Numbered from the stretch's first letter, positions 10,351 through 21,140 are shown. The stretch: 64,000 nt of DNA from Dacryopinax spathularia (GCA_037974965.1 JBBPFI010000002.1:1116001-1180000), one strand, 5' to 3'. Program-made: numbers and translations. The notes: a model not told the origin generated them from the letters alone.

Positions 10351-11064
10351 TGTCAGGGGACGTACCTTTTTCGGCCTTGGAGCCTAGCCCCTTCCTTGCT
10401 TCCATGCCTTCCCGAACACCTGGTCATCGGATTCCCTGGTTATCTCCACCGATCTATCGGGATTAGCACTATCCCCAGTGCCGCTCAGGAACCAAGAAGC
10501 ATGGTCGGCACAATGACGCGCCGCACATACTGTTTCAACCCCTGACGCCGCCCATGCCCTTGTGGCCACTCATGCCATTGTGGCCACCGATCACTAGCTT
10601 CTCTGCCTTACCGCCGCCGTAGCATGGGGTTACCCGCCATCACCGCCGATGCCAAGGTCCTGGGCCACCGGCAACTGGCAACCACCGGTGCATTCCATGG
10701 GCCGCCGGTACCTTCCGGAATACTGGAGCGCAGCCTTGTAGTAAGTGACGCTTACTCATCAAGCGCAGCCTCGGTCCTAGTATATGCCGGCACCTTCCGC
10801 CATAGGGCGTAGCCACACCTCTGGATTATGCCGGTAGGTTCCCTAGGCAGGCGCTGCCACAGTTACTGTAGGGTATAAATAGACGGCCTGTAAGGCCTAA
10901 GGCTCCTCAGATCCGGTCTCTGAGGATTTCCACCACTGTAACTCCTAGGCACTCGATCTCACTATCCACTCTACTCTTATCCTCTACACCCTCTACTCTA
11001 CTCCAATCGCTATCCTGTCTCTCTGTCACCCGCAGTAGCCTTGTTATTGTGGTGTGCCCTCACA
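10351..11064 (+). repeat. 3' LTR
   Basis: 714 bases beginning TGTCAGGG and ending CCCTCACA, without noticed difference from 3800-4513. It is followed at 11065-11069 by CCTTG, the second copy of the target duplication. It abuts the 5' half of the interrupted minus-strand gene. Confidence 0.95.
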
Positions 11065-11600
11065 CCTTGCTTGTGAAGCGTCTTGATAAGGGCTCGTAGC
11101 TCTTCAGGATTGTCGGGCAGGACCAGGCTGGTATCGGCAAGATGAACCTCAGAATCAAGCTGCAAGCCCATCGACTTCGGAGTCGAGCTTAGCACTGTTG
11201 ACCAGAATGGACTCGTGTGCCAACCATCCCCTCTCTCCTTGGCAACCTCAGCTGAATCAACTCCAGGACTCGCAGGCCGCTCCATGTCAAAATGAGACTC
11301 GTTCGTCAGTGGGTCTTGACCACTATTGGGTATCGTATCCGTGGTCGTGCATGTAGGTTTGGTAAGATCGGAATCCGAAGGGTTCGATAAGTTCTTTCTG
11401 ACAAGAGGACGAGCTTTTGGCTGCTGACCTGCAGGTTTAGTGCTTTTTGATGTTGTAAAATGTTCATTCGAATCGACGTTTTTGGCCGCTCGTTTGGATC
11501 TCGTGATGATCCCAACATTGTCTGTCGGTGCGGGGGTTTCTCGAGCAGCCTTGCGAGCCTCTTTAGGAAGTCTAGATATCTTGGTCTTCCGATTCCCCAT

Positions 11601-12704
11601 TGAGTAGTTCGGGGTAAGGATGAAGCCAAATCTGGCCGTGACCTTGTTCTACTATGTGTCATGCGGAAGCAGTTGCCTCAGTCCTTCAACTTGACGTTAG
11701 CCCACCATGCAACATCTGTTCAAAAAACTCTATATTTGACCATTCCATGCCCTTCCCAATACTCTTGCCTTTATGCCCAGCAGCGTTTTGCAAAATTCAG
11801 AACCAAATTCCGCTCTGAATTTCTCCCCGAGACCCTTCAGCACGAGAAAAGCAATGAACCTGATACATTAGTCTAGGCACAAAACGTACACCACAGTGCC
11901 CTTCGTAGTCATATCCTTACCATTTCCGCTCTTTAGAGCAAGCGAAAATATGTAGAATTCATCGAGATATGGCTCCCCGAAAATCAGCCTGTTTTTTGAC
12001 AAAAAGTGCTCCCTGTGGCGCGCGCCATGAATTACGTAAGCAGCAATAATCTTACTCTGGTCCTGCGAACGACTAGATCGCAGCAGTCATCTTCGAATAC
12101 CGAGGTACAAATCGCGAGGAGAGTCTTCCTGCTCGCTGCTGATCGGGCGCGAACTCAGGCGCCACGTAGGGTACTTGCGGGGTCCTCGACCAGAATCAAA
12201 GCCCTGACCGTCATCACGAATCTGGCGACTATCACCTGAACCATCATCATCCGTGTTTACGCGTCTTATAATCAACCACGGCAACAACAGCTGGTACATG
12301 TCATTCGTCCTCGAGCGCTCACATGGAGAATAGCTGTGCAACCTGCGGTGCCGACGCTGTCTACCTTGGAAAGGCGCTGACGACTGTTCTTCGCAAGATC
12401 CCCTAGTCTGTCTTTGGCATTCACAGATATGCCAGCGTCGTCAGCTTCTGGAAGCCTTGGTGTGCCTGGTTTGATCTTCGACCGCATCCGGACGAGAGTG
12501 CGGACGTATGTTGACTGGTTCGAAATCTGGTCATCGCGCTCTGTGCCATGCAGCATCGGCGGTTATTAGCTAACGTCGTGCGGCAGCGTCGGTGTCTGTA
12601 TGCTGCAATGCTGTGATTATGGTATTCCAGCACTCTCGCAACCGGTTATATAGTCTCCTTGTCTAGGCCTCATCTGGCTATCCTCTGCCTGAGTTTGAAG
12701 CGCG
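11601..12704. other. Intergenic, no gene seen
   Basis: About 1.1 kb between the divergent starts of the interrupted gene (11600, minus) and carboxylesterase 1 (12705, plus). Short open frames on both strands lack recognisable features. It presumably contains the promoters of both genes. Confidence 0.5.
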
Positions 12705-14709
12705 ATGCATTCCTATCGTCTCTTGCTACTCGCTCTCTTCGCGCTCTGCGTATCCGCTTCGCCGGTCATTGAGAGGGACGACGGCACGCTCGTTCAAACA
12801 GCTCAAGGACCCGTCCAAGGCACTCTAGTCAGCTCAACGGTCCGCCAATGGCTCGGCATACCGTATGCAGCCCCACCTACCGGAACGAGCCGTTTTCAGC
12901 CTCCTCAGCCTGCCGCTTCACGAGCTTCTACTCTCGAGGCGACGTCCTTCGGCCCTTCGTGCCCGGCTGTGCTGAGTACTGAGTTCCTCACGCTGGTGGG
13001 GCTGTTGCAGCAACAGGAGAGTGTGACATATGACGAGGACTGTTTGTCGCTCAATATTTGGGCGCCGGCGACGAATAGGCCGCAGGGTGGGGCTGTCATG
13101 CTGTGGGTGTATGGAGGCGGAGATATGTTTGGTACCGTAAGCACGATTCACTCCAAGGCTAAATGAATGGGCGCTGATGCGTCGCAGAGCAACACGCCGT
13201 ACTATATCGGAGAGAACTTCGTTCAGGAACATGACGACCTCGTCCTAGTGACGTTCAACTACCGGTAAGCCAGCCCCTTATCCTCGCATCTCTTACAACT
13301 TTGCATCTCATTGCTTATTTCCGCTCCTAGGACGAACATCTTCGGCTTCCCGAACGCCCCTCAGCAGCTTACCAATGTCGGCCTCATCGACCTGGACGCG
13401 GCGATCGCCTGGGTATACGCGAACATCGCCAGTTTTGGAGGGGACCCGGAGAGGATCACCATTTTCGGCGAGAGTGCGGGTGCTTTGGCCGTGGATGCCT
13501 ACGCGTTCAGTCATGTTGGTGATACGATCGTGAAAGGTGGGTTTCCCGACTTTCCCCGAGAGATGTGTACCGAGAGGTTCGACGCAGGGATCATTGCAGA
13601 ATCCGGGACGTACGTCTATGCCGCATACACCTCCCATACTTGAACTAACGTCGGTATAGTGCTCAGCTGACGGCTGTCCTTCAAGCCGGATCCGTGTCTC
13701 CCAGTCAGCCAAACTCGTCTTGGAATACGGTGGCGAATGCCCTGGGTTGTGGCACTGGTCAGTTCAATTTTCCCTTTTCGATACCCGGTCGCTTGCTGAA
13801 AACCTTCCAGCCGGGGACGCGGCGCAGCTTGCTTGTATGCAGGCTGTCCCGTGGCAGACGTTGCTGAATGAAGTAGTCTCAAGTGGAGAGAGCTTCACTG
13901 CCTACCCTGACGGTTCGTTTCCCCTTCGCATTCCACATTCTTCGGCGTTGATGAGATGTACATCAGGCCAGACTATTTTCTCCGACGTCGAAACGCGTTC
14001 CTCGAATGGAGAATTCCTGAAAGTCCCTTTTCTTGTCGGCAATAACGCAAACGAAGGCGATATATTTGTCGTGGCCCTAGAAGAGGGTGACTTCGGAATC
14101 ACGATCCCTGTCGCAACGACCGTACTGAGTGACGCGGTTACGGAGGTAAGCCGTCATACCTTCATACCGTCTCATGTCCCCTAATGCCTTGTATAACAGA
14201 TTGTTTTCCTCTGCCCGGCCTCTAAAGCCGCCAACGACCGCACTAGTGCCGGTGTACCGACGTGGAGGTACCGATATGAACCGGTCTACCCCGATGCCAA
14301 CGACGACAATTCGAACCTGCGGGCGTACCATAGCTCGGAAGTACCGATCATCTTCGGCACGTACGAAGCATCGCCTTTCCCTTATGCACCGACATCGTAC
14401 GCTTTGATATGATAACTGCGTCGATGAAAGCTAACGCAAGTCAATAGGAGCGAGATTGCCTTGTCAAGCTGGATCCAAGGGGCATGGGTCGCCTTTGCTC
14501 AGAACCCTTCAACTGGGCTCACCTCCTATGGCTGGCCACAGTACTCCTCCAACGCACTCGCGTCGACCATTGCGGAGCTTGGAAATAGCAATCATCCGAA
14601 TGGAGCGACGTACTCGCCGCCAGTTGATTTCGATGTGGGATGTACGGCTGTCACGGCTCTAACGCCGCTCGTATTGGAGGTGGTGGGTGCGCTGGGCAGT
14701 ATCCTGTAA
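12705..14709 (+). CDS. Secreted type-B carboxylesterase 1
   Basis: A member of the carboxylesterase/lipase (COesterase) alpha/beta-hydrolase family, which hydrolyses carboxylic esters; the substrate is unknown. Nine exons: 12705-13136, 13188-13264, 13331-13536, 13588-13609, 13660-13757, 13811-13912, 13967-14145, 14200-14396, 14448-14709. The protein starts with a signal peptide (hydrophobic core LLLLALFALCVSAS), so it is secreted. Family marks are EDCLSLNIWAP, the oxyanion-hole region YGGG, nucleophile elbow GESAG near residue 216, a catalytic Glu in NNANEGD, and a catalytic His in AYHSSEVP. The triad is therefore complete. Exon 4 is only 22 bases. A paralog with the same exon structure follows in tandem at 15560, and a fragment of a third copy lies at 23350. 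Confidence 0.92.
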
Positions 14710-15559
14710 GCAGAGCACAAGGCCATCCGTGCAATAATATTACTGCTCGACTTTTCCTTGAACATGGGACCCCTCTAGCCCACGAGTCTGTTCCATAACG
14801 GCTTCATCAATGTCTACGGCACGGGGATTCTCCCAGGAGCCGGGCTGCGTGCCGACTTGTCCACTGCAGCCGTTCGCGTAGATCCAGGCGAGCATTGCCT
14901 CTTGTTGAGGAGGTGACGCCGCTTCACAACAAGCGGTCCGCTCTCGAGTCGCTCAAACCGGTACCGTGAAGTGTTCACTGACAAGCAGTGGTGGGTTAAC
15001 CGACTGCCTTATCGTGAGGCATGTACAAGGAAGGCGACAACGGTTTTGGGCTCTTCGATAGAAACCACCCCCGCACCTCATCTGAACTTTCTGACATCAA
15101 GACTGACCGTATCCCAAAGCGCTATAGGTCTTGATGATCGAAGTAGGCTGCGACCGGGGTCCTAGCGGGTAAACAACGCGCGCGTTTGTGGAGTCACGGC
15201 CATCAGATTTCGCTTCTCCCGCTTTTCTTTCCCTGCCGGCAACAGATCGTTGGTCACCTTGGTGTGAGTATCGCGTGGGCGGGGAGTTGCGGTACCGACA
15301 AAATGACTGCATTGCTCTGGAAGGGTTCCTGTGCCTGACTCGTATGTCCAATGAACTCGCACTCCTGCTTATGAAGATATGGCGCGCAGCTTCTCCGTAG
15401 CACGCCAAGCTGACACTATGACTTCTGGCCGACATCGAGTGGAGAATTGCTTCTCTCGAATTCCCTACCTTGCTGATTGCCACCGGCCCTACATTCAACT
15501 AGATATAAACATCGGGGTTGCTCGTCTCATTGAGGCACCTTGTCTCCGCCTCTGAAACC
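14710..15559. other. Intergenic between tandem esterases, no gene seen
   Basis: 850 bases holding the 3' flank of esterase 1 and the promoter region of esterase 2. No open frame here has recognisable features. ATATAAA occurs near 15502, about 58 bases before the esterase 2 start. Confidence 0.5.
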
Positions 15560-17563
15560 ATGATATCTCTGCGCCAGCTCTTCTCTTTTTCTTCAGCCAT
15601 TCTCCTCGTCTGCGCCTCCCCGGTGCCCGGGGGTGATGGGACGCTGGTTCAGACGGTTCAAGGAGCAATCCAAGGCACGCTAGTCAGCTCGACTGTCCGC
15701 CAGTGGCTCGGTATTCCGTACGCTGCTTCACCCACAGGAACATACCGTTTCCAACCACCTCGGCCCGCAACCTCCCGTGCTTCGATTCTGGAAGCGACTT
15801 CCTTTGGTCCCTCCTGCCCCGCCGCTCTTGGTACAGAGTTCCTTGCCCTGGTCGGCCTCCTGGAACAGCAGGAAAGCGTAATGTACGACGAAGACTGCTT
15901 GTCCCTCAACATATGGGCGCCGGCGACCACTCGACCCCAGGGTGGTGCAGTGATGTTGTGGGTGTATGGAGGTGGAGGTATGTTTGGCACGGTATGTTCT
16001 CTATTTGAAGCTGTGGAGGTGATTCATCGCAAATCAGAGCAACACGCCCTACTACTACGGTCAGAACTTGGTTCAAGACCACGATGATCTCGTCGTTGTG
16101 ACCTTCAACTACAGGTGCGCGTCTGGTCTTTTTGTGGCTCTCGTTCCTGACTGGTATCATCCGCCTGTTCTCTATTCGCCTCTTTATAGGACCAATATCT
16201 TCGGCTTTCCGCACGCACCTCAGCAGCTTACTAATATCGGACTGCTTGATCTGGACGCCGCAATTGCCTGGGTCTATGCGAACATCGCCAGCTTTGGTGG
16301 TGATCCTGATAGGATCACAATTTTCGGCGAGAGTGCCGGTGCCGTTGCAGTGGATGCGTATGCCTTCAGCCATGTAGATGATACGATTGTGAAAGGTGAG
16401 CTAAAACCGTGCTACTTGATAAGGCTACTAAAAGTATATATGCAGGGATCATTGCGGAGTCTGGAACGTATATGTGCTCCTGCAACTATAAGAAGTCTTG
16501 GGCTGACACGCCTAAGTGCGGAAATGACTGCTCTACTTGAAGTCGGTGCGGTATCGCCTTCCCAACCCAATTCATCATGGAACACGGTTGCCAACGCCGT
16601 CGGTTGCGGTACAGGTTCGTTTCAGCACCTCATGCCCATGATGTGATCGCTCAACGGTATTAGCGGGGGATGCTGCCCAGCTTGCGTGTATGCAGGCGAT
16701 TCCCTGGCAAACCTTGCACGACGAGGTGGTCACAAGTGGACAAAGCTTCGGTGCAGGTGTAGACGGTACGCCTTTCCCCCCTACCCATCTTTTAGCTCAC
16801 ATCGTGGAGCAGGACAGACTATTTTCTCAGACGCGGAGACGCGTTCTACGAACGGGGATTTTCTTCAGGTTCCTTTTCTTGTGGGGAGCAATGCCAACGA
16901 AGGGGATATCTTTGTCGTCGCTCTGGAAGAGGGGGATTTCAACTTTACTATTCCCGTGGCCACAACCGTATTGAGTGATGCGGTAACTGAGGTGTGCTCT
17001 TGAATTATATGTTAAAGCAAGATGAGACTGACTGTCCTCTGCCGCTTCAAGATTGTCTTCCTATGTCCAGCATCTAAGGCGGCAAACGACCGTGCTAATG
17101 CCGGGGTGCCGACCTGGCGATACGTCTACGAAGCCGTCTATCCAGATGCGAACGACAATAACTCGAATCTCCGGGCATACCACAGCTCCGAGATACAGAT
17201 GGTGTTCGGCACCTATGCGTCGTCTACTTTCCCTTACGCGCCAACGTCGTACGTCCTGAGCTGATATGTTCTCTTCTAATTGACTGATCCAAAGAGCGTA
17301 GGAGCGAGACCGCTCTTTCGGCATGGATGCAAGGCGCCTGGGTTGCTTTTGCTCAGGACCCCGCAGCCGGTCTGACATCCTACGGCTGGCCACAGTACTC
17401 ATCTTCCTCACTTGTGCCTGGGATTGCCGAGCTGGGCAATAGTAATAATCCAGGTGGGGCAGTTTATTCTTCGCCAGTCGATTTTGATGTAGGATGTGGA
17501 GCCGTAACAGCCCTGACACCGCTCGTTGTTGAAGTGCTCGACGTGCTAGGTGGTATCCTGTAA
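15560..17563 (+). CDS. Secreted type-B carboxylesterase 2
   Basis: Tandem paralog of the esterase at 12705, with nine exons at matching positions: 15560-15991, 16038-16114, 16200-16395, 16446-16467, 16517-16614, 16664-16765, 16813-16991, 17052-17248, 17302-17563. I chose ATG 15560 over the in-frame ATG at 15518 because it directly precedes the signal peptide (LFSFSSAILLVCAS). EDCLSLNIWAP, YGGGG, GESAG, NANEGD and the His-containing AYHSSEIQ are all present, so the enzyme should be active. Protein sequence is highly conserved with copy 1 while introns and flanks differ, which suggests an old tandem duplication under selection. Confidence 0.92.
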
Positions 17564-17799
17564 ACTATCGTAATACCGAAGATGCACGCCTGCGCAGTTA
17601 CGATCTCCCAGAATTGCTCACGAACGATGACATAATTGGGCTGCATTCAGCTTCAGCTTCCCGCGTCTGATCCATCCGCCTGTAACCAACCCCTTTTGTT
17701 ACCTCATCACCGCGGAAACTCTTGATGCCGCACCGATGTTTGCGCTGAGCCGTGGCCCAGCCCATGCCGGTAGTATTCCACGCCTCCACAGCCGGTTGA

Positions 17800-18777
17800 T
17801 CAAACCTCCCGGTCCGACACCCGCGTGCCGTCGCCCTCGATCACCAAATTCGGCCGCTCAGACCATTGCGGCAAATGCCCACTTCGGAGCCCGCGGAGAG
17901 CCATGATATTCTCTCTTTCCGTCTCGTAGTCCTCCGGTATGGCGATAGCCAATATCTTCTGTAGGTCGCGGACCGGCGGTGACCAATCCTCCCACCTCCC
18001 GTTCACCGCCGCGACATACTCCCAATAGACGGGCAGCCACCCTGCCGTTTCCCAGTCAATGATTCCCGACAGCCTGCCGTCTTGTACCAGTAGGTTATGT
18101 GTGTTGATGTCTCCGTGGGTAAACACCGTTTTGGTACGTTCATAGCGAATGAACATTGGCTGAATCCTGAACTCAAAGTGGGGCCAATATGATCCGATCC
18201 ACGTCCGAAGGGAAGCGTGGAAGGCAGCCATGTCTACAAAACACGGAAGGCCATCGTAATCGTCCCAATGCGGGCAATCCAGATCTTCTCCTGAAGCGCC
18301 GCAAATCATTTGGGGGTAGGGGTTTGGGATCGCTCGAAGGGAAGCGAGATATCGCCGAAGATCGGTCCCCATGGTCTTAAGTTGTTCGCTCGATAGCTGA
18401 TCGTGGACCTCGTAGAACATCTTCCCGGGTACTTCAGTTGTGATCAAGAAGCAAAAGTCACGATCTGCACATTTCTGAACGACGAAGTCCAGTACCCTCG
18501 AAGCCGGAATGTCGGTATTGCGCTCGATGAGGAGTAGTGCCGCTGGCTCGGCACTTTTCACGAACCAGCCACTCTTGAGATATAACCCGAAAGGCAGTTT
18601 CTGTACCCTCGGTGACAGACGCGTTCTAGGTAGTAGCCATCTCTTCAGGGGTCCAGTCAACAAGTTATAAAATGCCGCCCTGAGGCGTAAGGGCATCAAG
18701 AGCCACGCTTTGGCGAGAATAGGTAGGTTGGCTCTCCAAAGTGGGATCGGGCATAGATAAGGTCCTCCCCGCTCCAT
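17800..18777 (-). CDS. APH-family kinase 1 (intact)
   Basis: A protein-kinase-like fold of the phosphotransferase (APH) family, which phosphorylates small molecules; the substrate is unknown. I start at ATG 18777, where similarity to the paralogs begins (MERGGPYLCPIPLW). The longer frame from 18918 would add 47 unrelated residues and run up to the conserved upstream element. 325 residues, no intron. Visible motifs are the N-terminal WLLMPLRLRAA region, KLPFGLYLK, the catalytic loop HGDINTHN near residue 220 and metal-binding IDWETAGW near 241. IPEDYETER closes the domain. No signal peptide was seen. It lies tail to tail with esterase 2. Unlike copies at 19406 and 24160 it has no small-protein partner upstream. 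Confidence 0.85.
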   Translation of the reverse strand: MERGGPYLCPIPLWRANLPILAKAWLLMPLRLRAAFYNLLTGPLKRWLLPRTRLSPRVQKLPFGLYLKSGWFVKSAEPAALLLIERNTDIPASRVLDFVVQKCADRDFCFLITTEVPGKMFYEVHDQLSSEQLKTMGTDLRRYLASLRAIPNPYPQMICGASGEDLDCPHWDDYDGLPCFVDMAAFHASLRTWIGSYWPHFEFRIQPMFIRYERTKTVFTHGDINTHNLLVQDGRLSGIIDWETAGWLPVYWEYVAAVNGRWEDWSPPVRDLQKILAIAIPEDYETERENIMALRGLRSGHLPQWSERPNLVIEGDGTRVSDREV

Positions 18778-18935
18778 ACGGGGTACTGACGGAGTGCAGG
18801 ATCGCGAGGATACTCGTGAGCCCAAGCAGACTTGTTGATACGCACGACTTACAAAGAACGCTGTACGTGCGCCGCGAGCTGAGCGATGAGGTGATGGGCG
18901 ATGAGTGAACCACTGCACAATGGGGTCCTATGGGT

Positions 18936-18954
18936 GCGTCTCGGAACGGAAGCA
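18936..18954 (+). promoter_or_regulatory. Conserved APH-upstream element, copy 1
   Basis: GCGTCTCGGAACGGAAGCA lies 159 bases upstream of the APH kinase start at 18777, on the strand opposite to that gene. Near-identical sequences occur in the same orientation relative to the APH genes at 20513, 25281 and 50386, with a weaker one at 22919. Likely a transcription-factor site or part of a duplicated promoter. Confidence 0.6.
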
Positions 18955-18963
18955 CAGTCAATG

Positions 18964-19014
18964 TTCCATCAGCCGTTCGAAGGCCAGTATTTCGGGACGC
19001 TTGCTATCCTTCTC
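18964..19014 (-). pseudogene. Short APH-kinase fragment
   Basis: About 50 bases closely match 24271-24321 near the 3' end of APH kinase 4 (the part coding RPEILAFQRLMQ). It starts about 10 bases beyond the conserved upstream element of APH kinase 1, marking a rearrangement breakpoint. The rest of the gap up to 19405 holds no recognisable gene. Confidence 0.6.
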
Positions 19015-19405
19015 CACAACAAGTGTTTTACCAGTACACTGAAGCTCCACTGCAGCCGGCGGTCGCGATGAGGTGAATGGATCCCTTATTGGAGCCGAGT
19101 CGGAGGGTCACACCCTTCTTCTCTGTCGAGCTTGGCAAGTTGCGGGACCAAGGGCTGCTTGAATCCGGAGAAGCCCGAGGGTTGTGCAAAGCGAGGGGCG
19201 TCGATTCGTGTGCCACACGGAACAGCTCGTAAAAGATTCGAAGTAGAAGACGTTGAGGACTTAGCTAGCACACTAGAATTATATAGCTGGAGACGGCACA
19301 GTGAGCAAGCAGTTGACCCGCCCGTCATTTTCACTGATGGCGACCGATTAATAAACGACAGCCTCCCCCCACTTACCGCGCCAAATCTCCTAATAAGGGA
19401 TGGCT

Positions 19406-20350
19406 CTAGACGCCGGCCTCCGGCGCATCAGCCCACTCCGGTAGCCTTCCCATTCTCCATAGCATATTGACCGCCATGATGTTCTCTCGCTCCGTCTCGT
19501 AATCTTCAGGAATCGCAATGGCAAGCACCTTCTGTAGACTGCGAAAGGCAGGTATTCCCTCGTCCCACTTTCCGTTCACAGCGGCGAAATATTCCCAGTA
19601 GACAGGCATCCATCCGGCTGTTTCCCAGTCGATGATAGCCGACAGTTTGCCATTGTGCACCAATATATTGTGCGTGTTGATGTCTCCATGCGTGAAGACT
19701 GTTTTCGTATGTTCGTAGCGTTGGAACATTCGCTGGAGCCTTGACTCGATGCGCGGAAGGGTTGTCCCGCACACTTCGCGGAGGTGAGCGTGGAATGCGG
19801 CCATGTCCACGAAAGATGGCAGGCCGTAATCATCGTGCCAGTAAGGGCAATCCAAGTCTTCACCTGACGCTCCACAAAGAGCTTGGGGGTACGGATTGGG
19901 GATCTGGTGTAGGGCATTGATGTACCGCCCCAAATCAGTGCCGATCGTTTCGATCTGATCGTCCGATAGCTGATCGTGTACCTCCTGGAACATCTTCCCG
20001 GGAGCCTCCGTGGTAACCAAAAAGGCAAAGTCGCCATCAGATGTCTTTTGGATGATCCAATCCAGTAGCTTCGGAATCGGAATGTTCGTGTTCCGTTCGA
20101 CCAGGAGCAGGGCATGGGGCTCCGCGCTTCTTACGAACCGGCCGCTCTTGAGATATAGGCCGAAAGGCAGTTTTTGTACCCTTCCAGACATACGCGTTTC
20201 TGGGGCTACACGTTTCCTCAAGGGACCGACTAGCAAATTGTAGAGCGCGGCCCTAAGGGGCACTGGCACCAAAAGCCACGCTTTGGCGACAAGAGGCAAG
20301 CCCGACCTCCATAATGGGATGGGGTAGACGTACGGTCCATCCCGTCGCAT
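19406..20350 (-). CDS. APH-family kinase 2 (intact, module A)
   Basis: 314 residues in one exon, a paralog of the gene at 17800. The start MRRDGPYVYPIPLW aligns with the paralogs. It carries WLLVPVPLRAALY, KLPFGLYLKSG, IPNPYPQALCGASGEDLDCP, the catalytic loop HGDINTHN near residue 220, IDWETAGW and IPEDYETEREN. All expected catalytic residues of an APH phosphotransferase are present; the substrate is unknown. It is divergent to the small gene at 20688, with 337 bases between starts. That gap holds both conserved elements (20513-20530 and 20608-20619), so the two genes may be co-regulated. Confidence 0.87.
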   Translation of the reverse strand: MRRDGPYVYPIPLWRSGLPLVAKAWLLVPVPLRAALYNLLVGPLRKRVAPETRMSGRVQKLPFGLYLKSGRFVRSAEPHALLLVERNTNIPIPKLLDWIIQKTSDGDFAFLVTTEAPGKMFQEVHDQLSDDQIETIGTDLGRYINALHQIPNPYPQALCGASGEDLDCPYWHDDYGLPSFVDMAAFHAHLREVCGTTLPRIESRLQRMFQRYEHTKTVFTHGDINTHNILVHNGKLSAIIDWETAGWMPVYWEYFAAVNGKWDEGIPAFRSLQKVLAIAIPEDYETERENIMAVNMLWRMGRLPEWADAPEAGV

Positions 20351-20512
20351 GGCGTGAGCTGGGATATAAGGTGCTGTAGGCGGTTATGGTAAGAAAGAGA
20401 AATAAGTGCTACGGTCCAATTACTCACGTTCAGGTTTCGCCCCTTGCGCTAACTTATGAGGAGAGCGGAGCAGTGTGACTGGAACCCGATCCGGTGAGAG
20501 TCTCTGGTGGAG

Positions 20513-20530
20513 GGTCTCGGAGCGGAGGCA
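20513..20530 (+). promoter_or_regulatory. Conserved APH-upstream element, module A
   Basis: GGTCTCGGAGCGGAGGCA, 163 bases upstream of the APH start at 20350. It differs at two positions from the 17-base core at 18936 and lies in the shared intergenic region of module A. Confidence 0.55.
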
Positions 20531-20607
20531 ATTCGGACTCCAAGCTCATGGGTGAATCCCAGAGCATGGGTTAATGTGGGCTCCTTATCCCCGCAAATCG
20601 CAGCGTT

Positions 20608-20640
20608 GCCAGCATGGCAGTCTCGTTCCTTATAAACCAC
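20608..20640 (+). promoter_or_regulatory. GCCAGCATGGCA element and TATA box before small gene A
   Basis: GCCAGCATGGCA at 20608-20619 is followed by TTATAAAC near 20630, about 55 bases before the ATG at 20688. The same 12-mer lies upstream of small gene B (25370-25381), and a close version precedes small gene C (50281-50292, other strand). GCCA..TGGC is a short inverted repeat. Confidence 0.5.
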
Positions 20641-20687
20641 CACCAACCGTACACCTCGTTTGACAACCACGCATTCCAACTCCAACT

Positions 20688-21140
20688 ATGTCTGACGGAG
20701 AGGAATATACCGACCATACCCTATACCTCCGGTACCATAACTACGGTAGCTTCGACCTTGTCCTCACTCAGACGGGGCTCGACAGCCTTCGAGGATGTTT
20801 CGACCCCGGCGACAAGGATCCCAAGTTTAAGTGGCGAGTCCGCACCGCTAAACGAGACCGGACGACTGGAACGGTTACGGTCTTTATAAAGCTTGCTGTG
20901 CTGGACAGCACGAAGCAAGCCAAATTTCTCGAGATCAACAACCTCAACAAGGATACACTCGAGGCTCCTGCCGATAGGACTAAAGGCAAGGATATCATCC
21001 TCATCCTCGATCAGCTGTATGCGAACGGTATTGTGGGGGCAAACGGCGCCACGCTTGTTGAAGAAGGCCTGACGGAAGGGGAGAAGAGGGTCGGGAAGAT
21101 TAAGCACGGAGACATTGTCAGGTCGAAGTACTACATCTAA
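20688..21140 (+). CDS. Small protein of unrecognised family, copy A
   Basis: 150 residues in a single exon; I do not recognise the family. It has an acidic start (MSDGEEYTD), HTLYLR near residue 10, a basic centre, VFIKLAVLD, ILDQLYANGIVGA near 105-117, an acidic stretch and the end HGDIVRSKYYI. Copies B (25461) and C (49719) share LYLR/LHLRV, the hydrophobic IKLA-type strand, the LL..GLV segment and the [DE][IV]V[RQ]S ending. Each lies head to head with an APH kinase. There is no signal peptide or membrane segment, so it is probably cytosolic or nuclear. This is the only copy of the three with an intact frame. Confidence 0.6.
   Translation: MSDGEEYTDHTLYLRYHNYGSFDLVLTQTGLDSLRGCFDPGDKDPKFKWRVRTAKRDRTTGTVTVFIKLAVLDSTKQAKFLEINNLNKDTLEAPADRTKGKDIILILDQLYANGIVGANGATLVEEGLTEGEKRVGKIKHGDIVRSKYYI

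Larger units (their letters stand above)
3800..11064 (+). mobile_element. Complete Ty3/Gypsy chromodomain LTR retrotransposon
   Basis: A 7265-base element bounded by two 714-base LTRs and flanked by the 5-base target duplication CCTTG (3795-3799 and 11065-11069). The order is LTR, primer site, gag with zinc knuckle, then pol with protease, reverse transcriptase, RNase H, integrase and chromodomain, a 760-base 3' region with a polypurine tract, and LTR. Integrase downstream of RT/RNase H places it in Ty3/Gypsy, and the C-terminal chromodomain in the chromovirus branch. I saw no difference between the LTRs, which implies a recent insertion. The pol frame is intact, while the end of gag is shifted in frame. 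It lies opposite to the host gene it interrupts. Confidence 0.95.
2143..11600 (-). pseudogene. Unrecognised gene split by a retrotransposon
   Basis: The 5' exon runs from ATG 11600-11598 down to 11065. The reading frame then resumes on the far side of the element at 3799 and continues to a donor at 3517. Further exons are 3467-3034, 2985-2779 and 2721-2143, all with GT..AG introns and frame kept. Removing 3800-11064 and one copy of CCTTG restores one continuous frame, so the insertion lies within coding sequence. The predicted uninterrupted protein has a basic, disordered N-terminus, a Lys-rich stretch, a His/Cys-containing segment (NHCHLHGRPD) and a C-terminal helical segment that could be SAM-like. 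As it stands, the 5' part reads into the LTR and stops at 11010 after 196 codons. Function not recognised. Confidence 0.7.

Noticed and set aside
18778-18918. 47-residue N-terminal extension of APH kinase 1
   Set aside because: Not shared with any paralog and reaches nearly to the conserved upstream element; the family start is MERGGPY at 18777.
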